A DNA stretch of 64,000 nt. It comes from Trema orientale. Its lineage: Eukaryota > Streptophyta > Magnoliopsida > Rosales > Cannabaceae. Shown piece after piece: positions 51,701 through 62,350 of the stretch. Where the stretch lies: the NCBI GenBank assembly GCA_002914845.1, contig JXTC01000149.1, forward strand, positions 390,238 to 454,237, read 5' to 3'. Position numbers and translations under genes: made by a program. How positions within the stretch are numbered: position 1 is the stretch's first letter; every line of letters begins with the position of its first letter. The notes under the pieces are model-generated. The model saw nothing but the letters and a program-made list of their open reading frames with translations, was not told the DNA's origin and did not search any database.

Positions 51701-53701
51701 GTCATCAGGTTTATTAGAAGATAAAACTCCTCTGGGCCCTGGAGAGCCACTAATTATATGGCCCACTGTAGAAGATGTCAGGTGCTCTTTAGAGGTACTA
51801 CCGAGTAGGTTGTTCTTGTGAATCTTGTTATCGTACCCAGTTCTTTGGCTAGAGTTCTGTGGCTAATGACAGAAGATGCTTGAGGTTTTTTTTCCTTGGC
51901 TGTGCTGTAGTTCTGTACCTAGATACCTGTCAATAGAATGGTTGATGCATGTCCACGTTCCACTGGGAAGATAGTTTTCAATAAAAAAAATGTAAGAGTA
52001 TGCAGATGATTAATGCTAAAAAGTCAGTGGATATCTGCTTAAGAAGCCTTTCATACGTGTGCATATTATTAATTGGTAACTATCCTTTAACACTGATGCA
52101 TGAATTCTGTGATCTATAACAGCTGTGATGTTGCCAATAAGTATTTCTTTTGGTGGTTAACATTTCTAGTATGTCCAAAAGGAAAATGTGAAATAATACG
52201 TTTTGGGGTCAATAAGTGTGGCACACATGGCTCAGGTCATGTATTAGTTGTAAAGTAAAATGTAAGTCAACTTTATTTCACAAAATTTATTGAGGTTGGT
52301 GCAACATAAAACTAAGCTACCTTACGTTATGTCCTTATGGTGTGTGCACGAAAGTATGTTATTCTCTTTGCTTTGATTTTATTGTAGTTATTCTCTTTGC
52401 TTTGATTTTATTGTAGTTATTCTCTTTGCTTTGATTTTATTGTTTTTACACTCTTTGCTAGGGTTATGCAGCCGGAAATGCCATTCCAAGTCCACTGAAG
52501 AATGTTGAGAAAGCATTCTTGAAGAAATATTGGGCCAAGTGGAAGGCAAGCCACACGGGCCGCTGGTACATGTCTCTCTAGTGAAATTTTGGACGAGGAA
52601 ATCTGACTTGTACCTTTGTGTACTCATTTTCTGATACCTTGACTGAAGAAACTGAAAATCCCTTCGATATGTTTAATTAGAAAACTCAAATTTCCAGTTT
52701 TCCTACTTCGTTGATGAAATTAGAAAGGAACCCTTAACATTTTTTTAGTTCAAGTCCTTTAAATTGATAGTAAAACGCGTCCCCTTTCATTTCAGTCGTG
52801 CAATGCCCCATATAAAGACATTTGCTCGTTATAATGGTCAGAAGCTTGCGTAAGTGTCCCTTTCAAACCCGTTGATCTTGTTTCTTTGGATCATGTTTTA
52901 AAGTTTCTGGTTGAATGCTTTGTTGTGTTGTTAAGACTGCCAACTCATACTATTATGTTTCATGACTGTAATTCCCCAACAGTTGGTTCTTGCTAACTTC
53001 AGCGAATCTCAGCAAAGCTGCCTGGGGTGCTCTGCAGAAGAATAATTCTCAACTAATGATCCGTTCGTACGAGGTACTCAGTATCAGAAACATGTTTTGT
53101 TACTTACATACATGATCCGACTTGAAAATATCAAATATGTTGTATGTATGAGTTTCCTATTTATACGACTTAGTTTCCTACACCCTTTTTTGTTATGTTT
53201 CAGCTGGGAGTGCTGTTTTTACCATTTAAAAGGTGCAGTTCTGGATTTTCTTGTACCACTACTGGGAATACTGCACAGGTATTCTGATTCATACAATTAT
53301 TTTTCCCCTTTTAATCACATTTGGAATTCTAAACATTTTCTACTTGACGGAATCTCAGGTTAATTGCGAATCATCGAAGAATTCTATATCACAGAAAGCA
53401 GAATTGGTGACTCTGAATTGGCAAAGAAGCACGAACACAGTTTCCTCATATGATGAAGTAATTAAATTGCCCGTGCCTTATGAGCTTCCTCCACAGCCAT
53501 ACTCTTCAGAAGGTCAATTGCTTCTCTCTTATTTCATTTATTCACTGTTTCCTTTTTCTTTCATAAGTTACATTCACCTGACACTTATTGTTTTTAATAG
53601 CAGATGTTCCATGGTCTTGGGACCGTAGATATAACAAGAAGGATGTTTATGGTCAAGTTTGGCCACGACATGTTCAGCTGTATTCTAATCAAGATTCTTG
53701 A
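48740..53701 (+). CDS. TDP1: Tyrosyl-DNA phosphodiesterase 1 with N-terminal FHA-like domain
   Basis: A nuclear repair enzyme that hydrolyses the tyrosyl link between stalled topoisomerase I and DNA 3' ends. Sixteen exons: 48740-48796, 48893-49072, 49172-49408, 49569-49784, 50053-50113, 50270-50346, 50445-50702, 51049-51138, 51227-51361, 51645-51794, 52462-52565, 52796-52849, 52983-53073, 53204-53278, 53359-53512 and 53604-53701. All phases agree and give 678 residues. The FHA-like domain is at about 44-125 (GRN 49-51, SRKH 61-64, N88). The two phospholipase-D-type HxK motifs are H298-S-K300 (GTHHSKAML), with N318, and H527-I-K529 ([10 protein letters not shown]), with N548 ([11 protein letters not shown]). 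The C-terminus is the conserved VPWSWDRRY...YGQVWPRH. All catalytic residues are present. The start codon is the least certain point (48782 is an alternative). Confidence 0.93.
51376..51491. repeat. 58-bp tandem duplication in TDP1 intron 9
   Basis: Two adjacent copies (51376-51433, 51434-51491) beginning ctaccttttattagttgctc and differing at about two or three bases. They lie wholly inside the intron after exon 9. Confidence 0.9.
52358..52444. repeat. 29-bp triplication just before TDP1 exon 11
   Basis: Three copies of gttattctctttgctttgattttattgta, a pyrimidine-rich tract. At the joins this creates two TTGTAG sequences (52382-52387, 52411-52416) that look like 3' splice sites, 74 and 45 bases before the true acceptor at 52460-52461. 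Confidence 0.92.
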
Positions 53702-54429
53702 GATTTCCTTTTTTTTTTTTAGTCTCTTTTTTCATTTCCATGAAAATCAACATGAGGCGCTTGCACTCTAGGCACTAATGATTAGTATTAACGTCGGGAC
53801 ACGGATTTTTATGATAATATTTGCGTCAAATTAGCCTTGATCTTGTCCTTCTTATCTGCTTAGTTACTTTTTCTTTTCTTATTGGAACTGTTTAATAATA
53901 ACAAAATTGATTGGGATATTTACATCCATGATCCATCCCGTAATATACCAGGCAAATAAATAAATAATTTCTTCATTCTTTTTACGAGATTAGTAATTGT
54001 AACGCAGTTATTGATTTAATGAGTACTGTAATTTAAATGAAATACACTGTTCAAAGAATATTGTTGTACGCTACGTCGTCCCCCCCCTCCCCCCGGCTGA
54101 AAGAGAAAAATTACTATCACAGAAGATGATTGATATGAATAAATTTATCTCCAATTGATTCGGAATTTGTATCCGTTACTAGCGCATTTACTTCTAGAAA
54201 TATTGGAATCATAAAAAGGAATAAACAATAATAACCATACCATATATGTTACCATGTATCTCGGCTCCCATTAGAGAATATCTGATTCTGTTATAACCAT
54301 TCTACAACTCAAATATTCTCATTGCATTTCACCAAACCAAACCAAAAAAAAAACAGAAAAAAAGCACATTCATCTTTGCTTGGAGCACAAGCTCTCTCTC
54401 TGAAACAATCACAGTGACCTGCAACTCAT
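53702..54429. other. Intergenic DNA between TDP1 and the triple-UBL gene
   Basis: The TDP1 3' UTR and the upstream region of the ubiquitin-like gene. A C-rich run lies near 54080-54095 and a CT-rich stretch (gctctctctctgaaac) at about 54388-54405, typical of a plant 5' UTR. No transposon ends were seen. Confidence 0.5.
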
Positions 54430-55266
54430 ATGGATGTGACCTTCGAGCCCCAAAAAGGGAGACCCTTCTCCATTGAAGTGGGTTTTTTTGATACGGTCCT
54501 AGAGATCAAGCAAAAGATTGAGAAATACCACTCCATACCGATTTCTAACCAAACCCTCGTCTTCAATCGCCAAGTTCTCCATGATGACCGCGACGTCGCC
54601 AACTGCGAAATCCTCCAAGACTCGCGCATTCAGCTCGTTATCGCCTCCTCCAACTCCGAAAGTCCCACTCTCAAGATGGACTCCTCCTCCTCCTCCTCCT
54701 CCAGTCCCGGCCACAAGAAGAAAATCAGCCTTAACGTAAAGATACCCACCTCCAAAATCCACGTCCCCGTAGAGATGGACGTAAACGACACCGTTCTAGC
54801 ATTGAAAGACAAAATTAGTCAAGAGATGGACCCTGCTGCCGCTTCGGCCAGCCGGGTAGTTCTTCACTCCTCCGGTGGTGGCAGAGAATTGCAAGATAAT
54901 CGTTCTTTAGGCGAATGTGAACTTTTTGACAATGCGGAGATCGAGGTGAGTATGAGGCCGTCGCCTACGGCGGCGCCGGTGATGGCCACGGCGATGGTGG
55001 GGCTGAAGAAGTTAAAGCTGACGGTGAAGACGAAGTGCGGGACTAGGAAGATTCAGGTGGAGGTGAACGCATCTGATAATGTAGGGGAGCTGAGGAAGGA
55101 GCTACAGAAGCTTCATCAGAGGCTCCATTTTCATCTCCCACCAGAGGGTTATTTTTTCATTTACAAGCAGAATGTGATGGACGACGACAAGTCGTTTCGG
55201 TGGCACCATGTTGCGCAGGGAGATACAATTGAGATTTTCAATGGCAGCGTTACAGGAGGATCTTAA
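54430..55266 (+). CDS. Protein with three ubiquitin-like domains, intronless
   Basis: A single 278-residue frame. UBL 1 is at about 1-73 (MDVTFEPQKGRPFSIEVGF..., LVFNRQVLHDDRDVANCEI, IQLVIAS). A Ser-rich linker with eight serines follows near residue 84. UBL 2 is at about 97-175 (ISLNVKIPTSKIHVPVEMD..., LQDNRSLGECELFDNAEIEV). UBL 3 is at about 193-272 (KLKLTVKTKCGTRKIQVEV..., FIYKQNVMDDDKSFRWHHVAQGDTIEIF). None ends in a processable Gly-Gly; the protein ends GSVTGGS. So the domains are probably permanent interaction modules, not conjugated modifiers. It resembles plant ubiquitin-domain proteins of unknown function. The lack of introns beside intron-rich neighbours may mean origin by retroposition. 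The ATG is the first in frame and follows a CT-rich leader. Confidence 0.85.
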   Translation: MDVTFEPQKGRPFSIEVGFFDTVLEIKQKIEKYHSIPISNQTLVFNRQVLHDDRDVANCEILQDSRIQLVIASSNSESPTLKMDSSSSSSSSPGHKKKISLNVKIPTSKIHVPVEMDVNDTVLALKDKISQEMDPAAASASRVVLHSSGGGRELQDNRSLGECELFDNAEIEVSMRPSPTAAPVMATAMVGLKKLKLTVKTKCGTRKIQVEVNASDNVGELRKELQKLHQRLHFHLPPEGYFFIYKQNVMDDDKSFRWHHVAQGDTIEIFNGSVTGGS

Positions 55267-56060
55267 TTTTTTTCTTTTTTTTGACCATTTATTATTTCTT
55301 TTGGTTATTTCTTTTGGCCCTAATCATGTGCCTGCTATGTAGCTACAATATTGGTTGTTCTTGAAATTTTAAAACCAAGAATAGCATGAAAATATATAGG
55401 CTCTCATAATACCAATTTCCAATCCTAATATCTTGTGCATGTAGTGGTCACCACTTCGTTTGTCTTTTTAATTTTGGGATAATCCTAAAATCACTCTTTA
55501 TTATAGTTAAATATCACAAAAAAACATTCTTTGAAAATCCGGAAGTTTTTCTCTATGTATTCTTTATAATAGGAAAAAACTCTTATGTATTTTTTGGTCA
55601 AATTTTTAATTAATTTATTTCTAAATGACAATAATGCCTTTGGGATATTAATTTTTTCCCCTTAAAAAAAAATTTATACAATTTTCCCTTATTTTTAATC
55701 CGAAATTTAAAAAAAAAAAAGAAATTTTGATTTTTTTTAAAATAAAAAAATAATAGATTATATGAGTGTTTATAAATAAGTTTTTGAAAAAATATTTTAA
55801 GGGCACTTTACATATTTCACATCAGAAGTTTAATAAAAAAGAAATGTAGGGTAATATTTTTTTTCTTGTTAAAAAATAGCGAGAATACTTTTAGATTTTA
55901 TGAAAATCAAGGTTTACATGTAGTATTTAGTGAGAATAGAAGGGTGTTTAGGACACTCCACAAAGAACCACTTTAAATTTCTGAAATTTTCTAATGATAT
56001 TTTATCTTTCCATAAGAAGTCTATTCCATACAATTCAACTCAATATATATATATATAATA
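55267..56060. other. 3' UTR and AT-rich intergenic DNA
   Basis: Follows the triple-UBL gene. Very AT-rich, with long A and T runs at 55660-55750. No ORF with a recognisable domain and no element ends could be fixed. Confidence 0.45.
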
Positions 56061-56069
56061 TTCTGGATG

Positions 56070-56308
56070 GTCACTCTCAATTCAATAGGTATTTTTTTTG
56101 TTTTAATTTATCTATAGGTACTATTTTGCATAATTAAAATTCACCACATATTTTCATGGTAAAAGATAGAAAGAGAAAAGCATTAAATATAATGTGTATT
56201 TATTTATTTTTTTTTTCAATTACTCAAATTATGGTAGCTATTAAATTATGATCTAATAGCTAAAAAAAATAAATAAATAAAAATAAATGTATACTGGATT
56301 ATAGCCCA
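56070..56308. mobile_element. MITE, Mutator-like family, copy 2
   Basis: A 239-bp element flanked by a perfect 9-bp duplication TTCTGGATG (56061-56069 and 56309-56317). The interior (ataggtactattttgcataattaaaattcaccaca...attatgatctaatagctaaa) matches the reverse complement of the copy at 14001-14234 throughout. The right end read inward is TGGGCTATAATCCAGTATA. A 9-bp duplication places it with Mutator-type elements. Confidence 0.88.
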
Positions 56309-56782
56309 TTCTGGATGATCATCTACATATATACATGTATTATATTGTGTTCTCTTCGGTTTACCCATTTGTTTCTTTCGGCCCTAATGTGTTGCTATAT
56401 AGATTGTCTTGAAACTTTTAGCCCGGCCATGAAAATTATGCTCGAATGGAAATTTTCCAATCTTGTTAGTTGTTTTGTTGTTTGTTTATTTTTATTTTTT
56501 CGTTTTCTAATGTTTCTGAAAATTTCGTATCTTGTCTTGTCTTGTTATGTGAATGATCGATTTTTCCTTTTCCGCTCTTCAGATTGATCAATAAATCTTG
56601 GGGAAACTACATGCAATTTAACAGTAAAACTTCCCATTCTAAAAGAATAAAAAGCTGTAAAACTATTACACATTTGAAAGAAGACAAAGCATAATTTAGT
56701 AGTTAGATGGTTAGATCAATGGTATATATTCGTGGCATTCGCTCAATGATTCATACAGTTACTAATTATATAATATAAGGGC
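56309..56782. other. Intergenic DNA between the MITE and the Copia LTR
   Basis: AT-rich sequence. The 90-codon frame at 56315-56587 is hydrophobic low-complexity translation without domain support. Nothing else was recognised. Confidence 0.4.
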
Positions 56783-57457
56783 TGTCTAATGAAATGGGGT
56801 CATTAAGTGATCTAATTGAGGGCTCATGAAGTTACCTATTTGGTGTGGACTCTGTAACGTGTGGTTACCTAATCCAAGTCCAATAAGGATTGATGGGGTC
56901 TCTATTGGTGACTAGTATATAAAGATATAACTATAAAGTTTTGGTCCCCAAGCCAAATAGAACGTGTGCTCTTCTCCTCTGCCTCCATCAACAGAGAGAG
57001 ACCCATTGAGCATACATAGAGTATTCTGGCTGTGGAAGACCTTCTACCCTCAGGCTCTAATCAATCGCTTCTGCTTACGTGATCTCATCCTTGCTGTCAA
57101 ACACAATGGATTCAAGTTAGTCGCGAGTTTTCTCTCAACAAATCTTTTCTTGACAATTTTGGCACGATAGATTCTAGGATTGTATTTGGTACAATTCATT
57201 ATGTAAATCTAACAAGTAGTATCAGGAGCTAGAAATCATGTTAAATTGTTTAGGATAATCATACATGTCTCTATTTTGTGATATCTTTACCTATATGGCT
57301 TTCTAGGGTTTAGATATAACATGTATGATTGATGAATTTTTCATGATTTTGTTGAAATATTCAGTGTTTGAGGGTTGAATTCTGAGTTTTGGGTCGTAAA
57401 GTTTGCAGATTAGGGCGAAAAAATCACATTAGGGTTGAGTTAATCAACATTCAGGCT

Positions 57458-57658
57458 GCAGCACGGCGCTACGGCGCCACATTGGTGGCACTGCGGCGCC
57501 AAGCCACAGATGAGGTGGCGCCGCAGCGCCACGCAAGTGGCGTTGCAGCGCCATCATAAGGCACGGTGGTGCCGCGGCGCCATGAAACTGGCGCCACAGC
57601 GCCACCCTTACGGCTGCGGTGGCACCGTGGCGCCACATACTGGAGCCGCAGCGCCACC
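57458..57658 (+). repeat. Array of GGCGCC/AGCGCC palindromic units in the Copia leader
   Basis: About eight units of 22-30 bp. The best unit is GTGGCGCCGCAGCGCCAC, a hairpin with 7-bp arms GTGGCGC/GCGCCAC. Six GGCGCC and four AGCGCC were counted in 200 bases of an otherwise AT-rich leader. Units on both strands look alike because each is nearly palindromic. Confidence 0.9.
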
Positions 57659-58070
57659 AATCGGGTTCAGAAAATTTTTAGGTCGTTTTTGACCTATTTA
57701 AAGCATACGGTCTCAATTTTGGGTAGAATTGAGTCGTTTTCGACTCAATTCAAGGAGTTCCAACCTGAAACTTAACCAATCAAGTTTTGTTTTCTCAGCC
57801 CACCTTCAGTACGACCCATACTTTATCCGTGGAAAACTCTATTTGGTTCTAAGAGTTGATAAAAGTGCTTAAAACTCAGTCGGTCATCCATTAATTTTTT
57901 GTGCATTGAAATTTTTTTTATTCTGGGCACTTTGGTTATTATTTTCTTTGCACTATTTGTTTAAATATTTTAAAATAGATGAGTTGAAACAACATATTGC
58001 CAAAGTAATCTCTATTGTATAAATTTATTTATTTTGAAATATTTGAATGTTTGTGTGTTTATTGTTCATG

Positions 58071-58286
58071 CGAATAATTACCGGCCCAAAGAAAGGTGAT
58101 TATTTGGCCGAATAATGAATACACCTGCAGTAATAGATATGTGATGGTTGTCAAATTTCCATGTGGACAGTAAATCGGCCCAAAGGAAGATTTGTTGTCT
58201 GACAGGATTTACTGTCAATATTTGATTACTGCACTGAAGAGTACCACTTATAAGTTGATAAGTCGGTCCAAAGGAAGACTTATTGA
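58071..58286 (+). other. Three loop-conserved hairpins with compensating stems
   Basis: Hairpin 1 (58071-58106): stem CGAATAATTACC/GGTGATTATTTG, 12 bp with two G-U. Hairpin 2 (58166-58199): stem GACAGTAAATC/GATTTGTTGTC, 11 bp with two G-U. Hairpin 3 (58255-58286): stem TTGATAAGTC/GACTTATTGA, 10 bp with two G-U. The loops are GGCCCAAAGAAA, GGCCCAAAGGAA and GGTCCAAAGGAA, 12 nt each. Loop starts are 94 and 88 bp apart. Stem sequences differ between copies but pairing is kept. Confidence 0.85.
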
Positions 58287-59400
58287 TGTTGTTCTGGGTA
58301 TCTTGTGATGGAAGCCCACCTAATATGTTTATGTCATGCTAGTGTATTTTATATTGTATGCTTAGTTTATGACATGTTTTAATGTGAGTTGTTATTTTCT
58401 GCTTTTGTTCTCTGTTTAGTTTCTGCTTCAAGTATATCTGCTAATTTGAATTCAATTCCTGTGCTTAACGGCACAAACTTCAAGAAATGGAAAGAGCACG
58501 TTATGATTGTGCTCGGTTGCATGGATCTAGACCTTGCACTCAGGAAAATACAATCTGCTGCTTTTACAGATGAGTCCAGATATGGATGTTAAGAATTTTG
58601 AGCAGTGGGAATGTTCTAATCGCATTAGTCTTATGATCATGAAACATTCCATACCTGAGACCATAATGGGGGGTTTTACCAGAGGTCGATAATGCTAAGG
58701 CGTTCTTTGACGCAATTGCGGAACGTTTCCAAAAGAACGAAAAAGCGGAAACTAGTACCATGCTGAGCAATTTGCTTGCTATGTGTTATAAAGGTAAAGG
58801 GAACATCAAGGAGTACATCATGGAGATGTCCAATCTGGCTTCAAAACTAAAGGCACTAAAGTTAGAGCTGTCGGATGACTTGCTCGTGCAATTAGTTTTA
58901 CTATCTTTTCCGCCACAATTCAGTCAATTTAAGGTGAGTTACAACACCCAGAAAGAAAAATAGACTCTTAATGAGCTCATCAATGGCAAAATCAAATTTG
59001 ATGAACTAATGAAATTCTTGCAAACATTTAAAATGAATAACAGTAAGAATCTCAGCAAGGATATTCAATATTATGAATATGACAGGTTTACTTATGCTAG
59101 ATCTGTATAGACTACTTTTGAAAATAAAAAGGAAACGGACATCAATTTTACTTGCTGTGATGAACAAGAACAAGTAATTCTATAGCATACACTATTAAAG
59201 ATCAATCTGAATGTTCTTACAGCTAGATTGAATGTCAGGACATTGAGGATGAGTCGGAAGTAATTGGAACTTAATATGAAGACTAAGTGGATGAGGGTCA
59301 ACAACAGAGCTATCGTGAAAGGCATGATCAATGGCTAGGAATGGTGACCAAACAAATGTCAAACAAACGTCACATCAATTCCCGGACCATTTCAAAGCTA

Positions 59401-61280
59401 ACATATCCTTCGACCAACTATACTTATGTGAGTGTGTGATAACTACTACTAGCAGTTATTAGTCTAAACATGCTTCGAAAAGTAGCCCTATTGGATTTCA
59501 CAAAGAATATCACCCCATACTTATTCAAAATACTAACTCATAAGCTCCTCCTTCGGTATTATTTCTACTACACCTGAAAATATTTACCTGAGATCAAAAG
59601 GTCTTTAAGTAGATTATAATGAGACTAGTAGGTATTGGTTCAAGGAAAAAAAAAATTGGTTATAATAAACGATCCTTGCATCTCATATAGCAGGGACTTC
59701 TTTTGAATTTAAATAAACAACCCAAAGAAAAGATAGGTTATAACAAACGATCCTAGCATCTCATAGAGTAGTGACTTCTTTTAGATTTAAATAAACAACC
59801 CTCCTAACTCCTAGATTACTGAGATCATAGGCCACATTTCATTGATTTGGGCCTTTTTCTTCATTTTATCCATCCTATCTTCCTTGAATTGTTCATGGAC
59901 ATAGAAATACTTTCTTTTAAAGAAATTTAGGTGGATGATCAAAATTTTAAATTTGATTAAGTAGATGTCTACTTTTAAAATTTTATAGCTAATGTCCAGG
60001 TATATATATTTTTACACTTGATAGATACACATATCTACCAATTTTAGTTATTGTACTAAAATACACTGGGTATATAATTTTTTATACTTGGTATATAAAA
60101 TTTTATACTTGGTATATATGTATATATACCGGACATTTTGCTATAACATTTGACAAAGGGACGTTTACTGAAATTGGGCCCAAAATTTGGTCATATTTCT
60201 ATAAGCCCTTTTCTTTTATTTCATAGAGATGATTCACATAATTATATCATTTCTCTTTTTCTCTTTTTTTTTTTCTTTTTTTTTCATTTTAGATTCATCT
60301 CTTCTTAACATCCAAGTCCAATGAATCAAACTCTACTTTCTTTCTTTGCTCAATTTTTCTCTTCTTTTCTTTTACATTTCTCCCTTACACTTAAATTCTA
60401 TCCCCAACCCAATTCTTTCAACTTCCTCCTATTATCCTTTACTCTAATCAATACTTAGAACCAAAGGTAGGATAAAATGTTTAGGCTAGGTAAATAGGAT
60501 ATAAATGTGGCTAACCAAATAAAAAAAGTTACATGAAGGCTCAACTTAGCTAACTAGGATGATGTCCTTAGACAACAAATAAGGGAACTATCATGTTTGG
60601 CTATGATGCTCAAAACTTAATGCCTTAATCACTTCTTAGGTTATACTTGATCAGTCGTTCACCTCAATAGACTCCTAAGAGAGTTCTAATTTTCACACTT
60701 CTCATAAAAACCTAGGCAATATTTAAGGTGAAACTTCAAAGACTCTTACTCTGTACCAGCTAGCATGGTTATTGTGCATAAAATATATAAGTATAGCTAT
60801 CCTCAAAACATGTTAACCCAAAAATAACTCTAAGAATTTTCAATAATGCTCGTCTTTGATCACGGTTATGATATTTTTAAGTTTGATTCTCTTCATTGCA
60901 GTTGTAAGAGTCCCTAAAACGAAACCTAAAATGAAAAACGAAAAATTTAAAAACAAAAAACAAAAATTCATTCATGGATATTACCACTAATGGAGGATTT
61001 TTTTTCATGCACTTGAACCAATGGCTTTCAGTTAGGTTATAAGGAACATAAAGATAATAAAAATCAATGAACAGTCATGCCTTGATTTAAAAATAAAAAT
61101 TATACGGACAAATTAATTGGTCATATTTTCAACTGGTGTGTGATATCTATATTGTAATTTTGTTACACATTAGTTGTAATTTTATTTATTTATTTAAATT
61201 GGATAAAATGTGTTTATATGTGTTGATATTACAAATTAACTAGTTTAATATATAAAGAATGCTTAGTATCCAATGATTAG
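59401..61280. other. Intergenic DNA with small local repeats
   Basis: No gene was recognised. A two-copy direct repeat of about 90 bp (59655-59810; ggttataataaacgatccttgcatctcata...) and a short 'atacttggtatataaaatttt' repeat (60080-60125) are visible. CT-rich stretches lie near 60240-60400. Confidence 0.5.
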
Positions 61281-62350
61281 TCTAACAACTGATTATAATT
61301 TTTTTATATGGCAATTGGAACCAATCTTGCAATCGATAACTAGTAATTGGTATTTGGTAACAATTAACTGAAACCACGACTTTGAAAGCCAGTAACTAGT
61401 AATGAATAACTAAAATCCTGATTAGTAATTGGTCGCTAAATTGGTTACTTACTGGTAACTAAAGTAACCATTAACCAGTCTTATAAGTGGCAACTAGTAA
61501 CTAAATTGGTAAATAGTGTCCAAGTATCGGTACCGGCTAATCTTAGTATCAGTAATCAGTAACTGATACCACCATTTTAAAAACCAGTAATCAATATCTA
61601 AACTACTAATTGGTTACTTAATGGTAACTAAAGTAGCCATTAACCAGTCTTGTAATTGGAAACCAGTAACCAAATTAGTAATTAGTATCCAAGTATCAGT
61701 AACCGGTAACTAATAATTAATAAATAATTTAAAAAGTATCTAATCTTTATAACTGGTATTACCAAGTTACCACTTTGAAAGTTGGTAATCAGATTAGTTA
61801 CCAGTCTTGTAGCTTGTGTCCAAAGTAATTAATAGAAAAATTAAATAATAGAGGAGAAAAAAGATGGCTCCTTCTATCCTAAGAGGAAGGGGAAAAGGAA
61901 AAAAAAAATATTGAAATAGCAAAAAAAAAAAAAAAAAAAAGGTCAAAATAAAAAAGAGGGAGTAGCATGGCTTAATGAAAATAAATAAATAAAGGTGAAC
62001 AACTTTTTTTTTTAATAAAATGAAAAAGAGAGGAGCATGGCTTAATTAAATTAGTTACCACTAAATGGAAAAAAAAAATTATGTTAAATTGGATAATGGT
62101 AATTAGTAACTAAATCAGTAACTAGCAACCGAAAACCACTCTTTAGTCATTTATTATTATTATTATTATTTTTACTTTGAAACTAATAACCAATCTTGTA
62201 ACTAATAATAAAAATATAAAAAATAATTAAAAGTGCGAAAAGAAAAGAATAGAAAAAAGAGTGACAGTCTTGTAACTAATAATAAAAATATAAAAAATAA
62301 TTAAAAGTACGAAAAGAAAAGAATAGAAAAAAGAGTGAGAAAATTTGCTG
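61280..62350. repeat. Degenerate satellite-like DNA built on GGTAACTAGTAAC motifs
   Basis: Dense variants of ggtaactagtaac and ttaccagttac on both strands. A longer unit of about 180 bp recurs: 'ggtaactaaagtaaccattaaccagtctt' at about 61460 and again, with slight change, at about 61629. At the end a 72-75 bp unit (cttgtaactaataataaaaat...) is duplicated at 62196-62340, followed by A-rich runs. No coding capacity. Confidence 0.75.

Larger units (their letters stand above)
56783..59400 (+). mobile_element. Copia element fossil, 5' part with a structured leader
   Basis: The LTR is 56783-57214 (432 bp; starts TGTCTAATG, ends ATCTAACA), with a TATA box (TATATAAAG) near 56916. A decayed primer site (tagtatcaggagct) follows at once. 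A leader of about 1.2 kb holds a GGCGCC palindrome array (57458-57658) and three loop-conserved hairpins (58071-58286). Gag is recognisable from about 58.43 kb (LNSIPVLNGTNFKKWKEHVM) to 59.0 kb, with decayed sequence to about 59.4 kb. No integrase, reverse transcriptase or second LTR was seen, so only the 5' part remains. The right boundary is uncertain, and the coding part is broken a few times. Confidence 0.82.

Noticed and set aside
54499-54762. Gly-rich antisense frame over the triple-UBL gene
   Set aside because: It is the complement of the Ser-rich linker and first UBL domain; the plus-strand frame has clear ubiquitin-fold signatures.
55440-55990. Possible DNA transposon between 55.4 and 56.0 kb
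   Set aside because: The AT-rich sequence suggested inverted ends, but no matching termini or target duplication could be found.
57444-57692. Ala/Arg-rich frames on both strands around 57.5 kb
   Set aside because: Created by the GGCGCC palindrome array, which keeps several frames open; repetitive translations without a fold.
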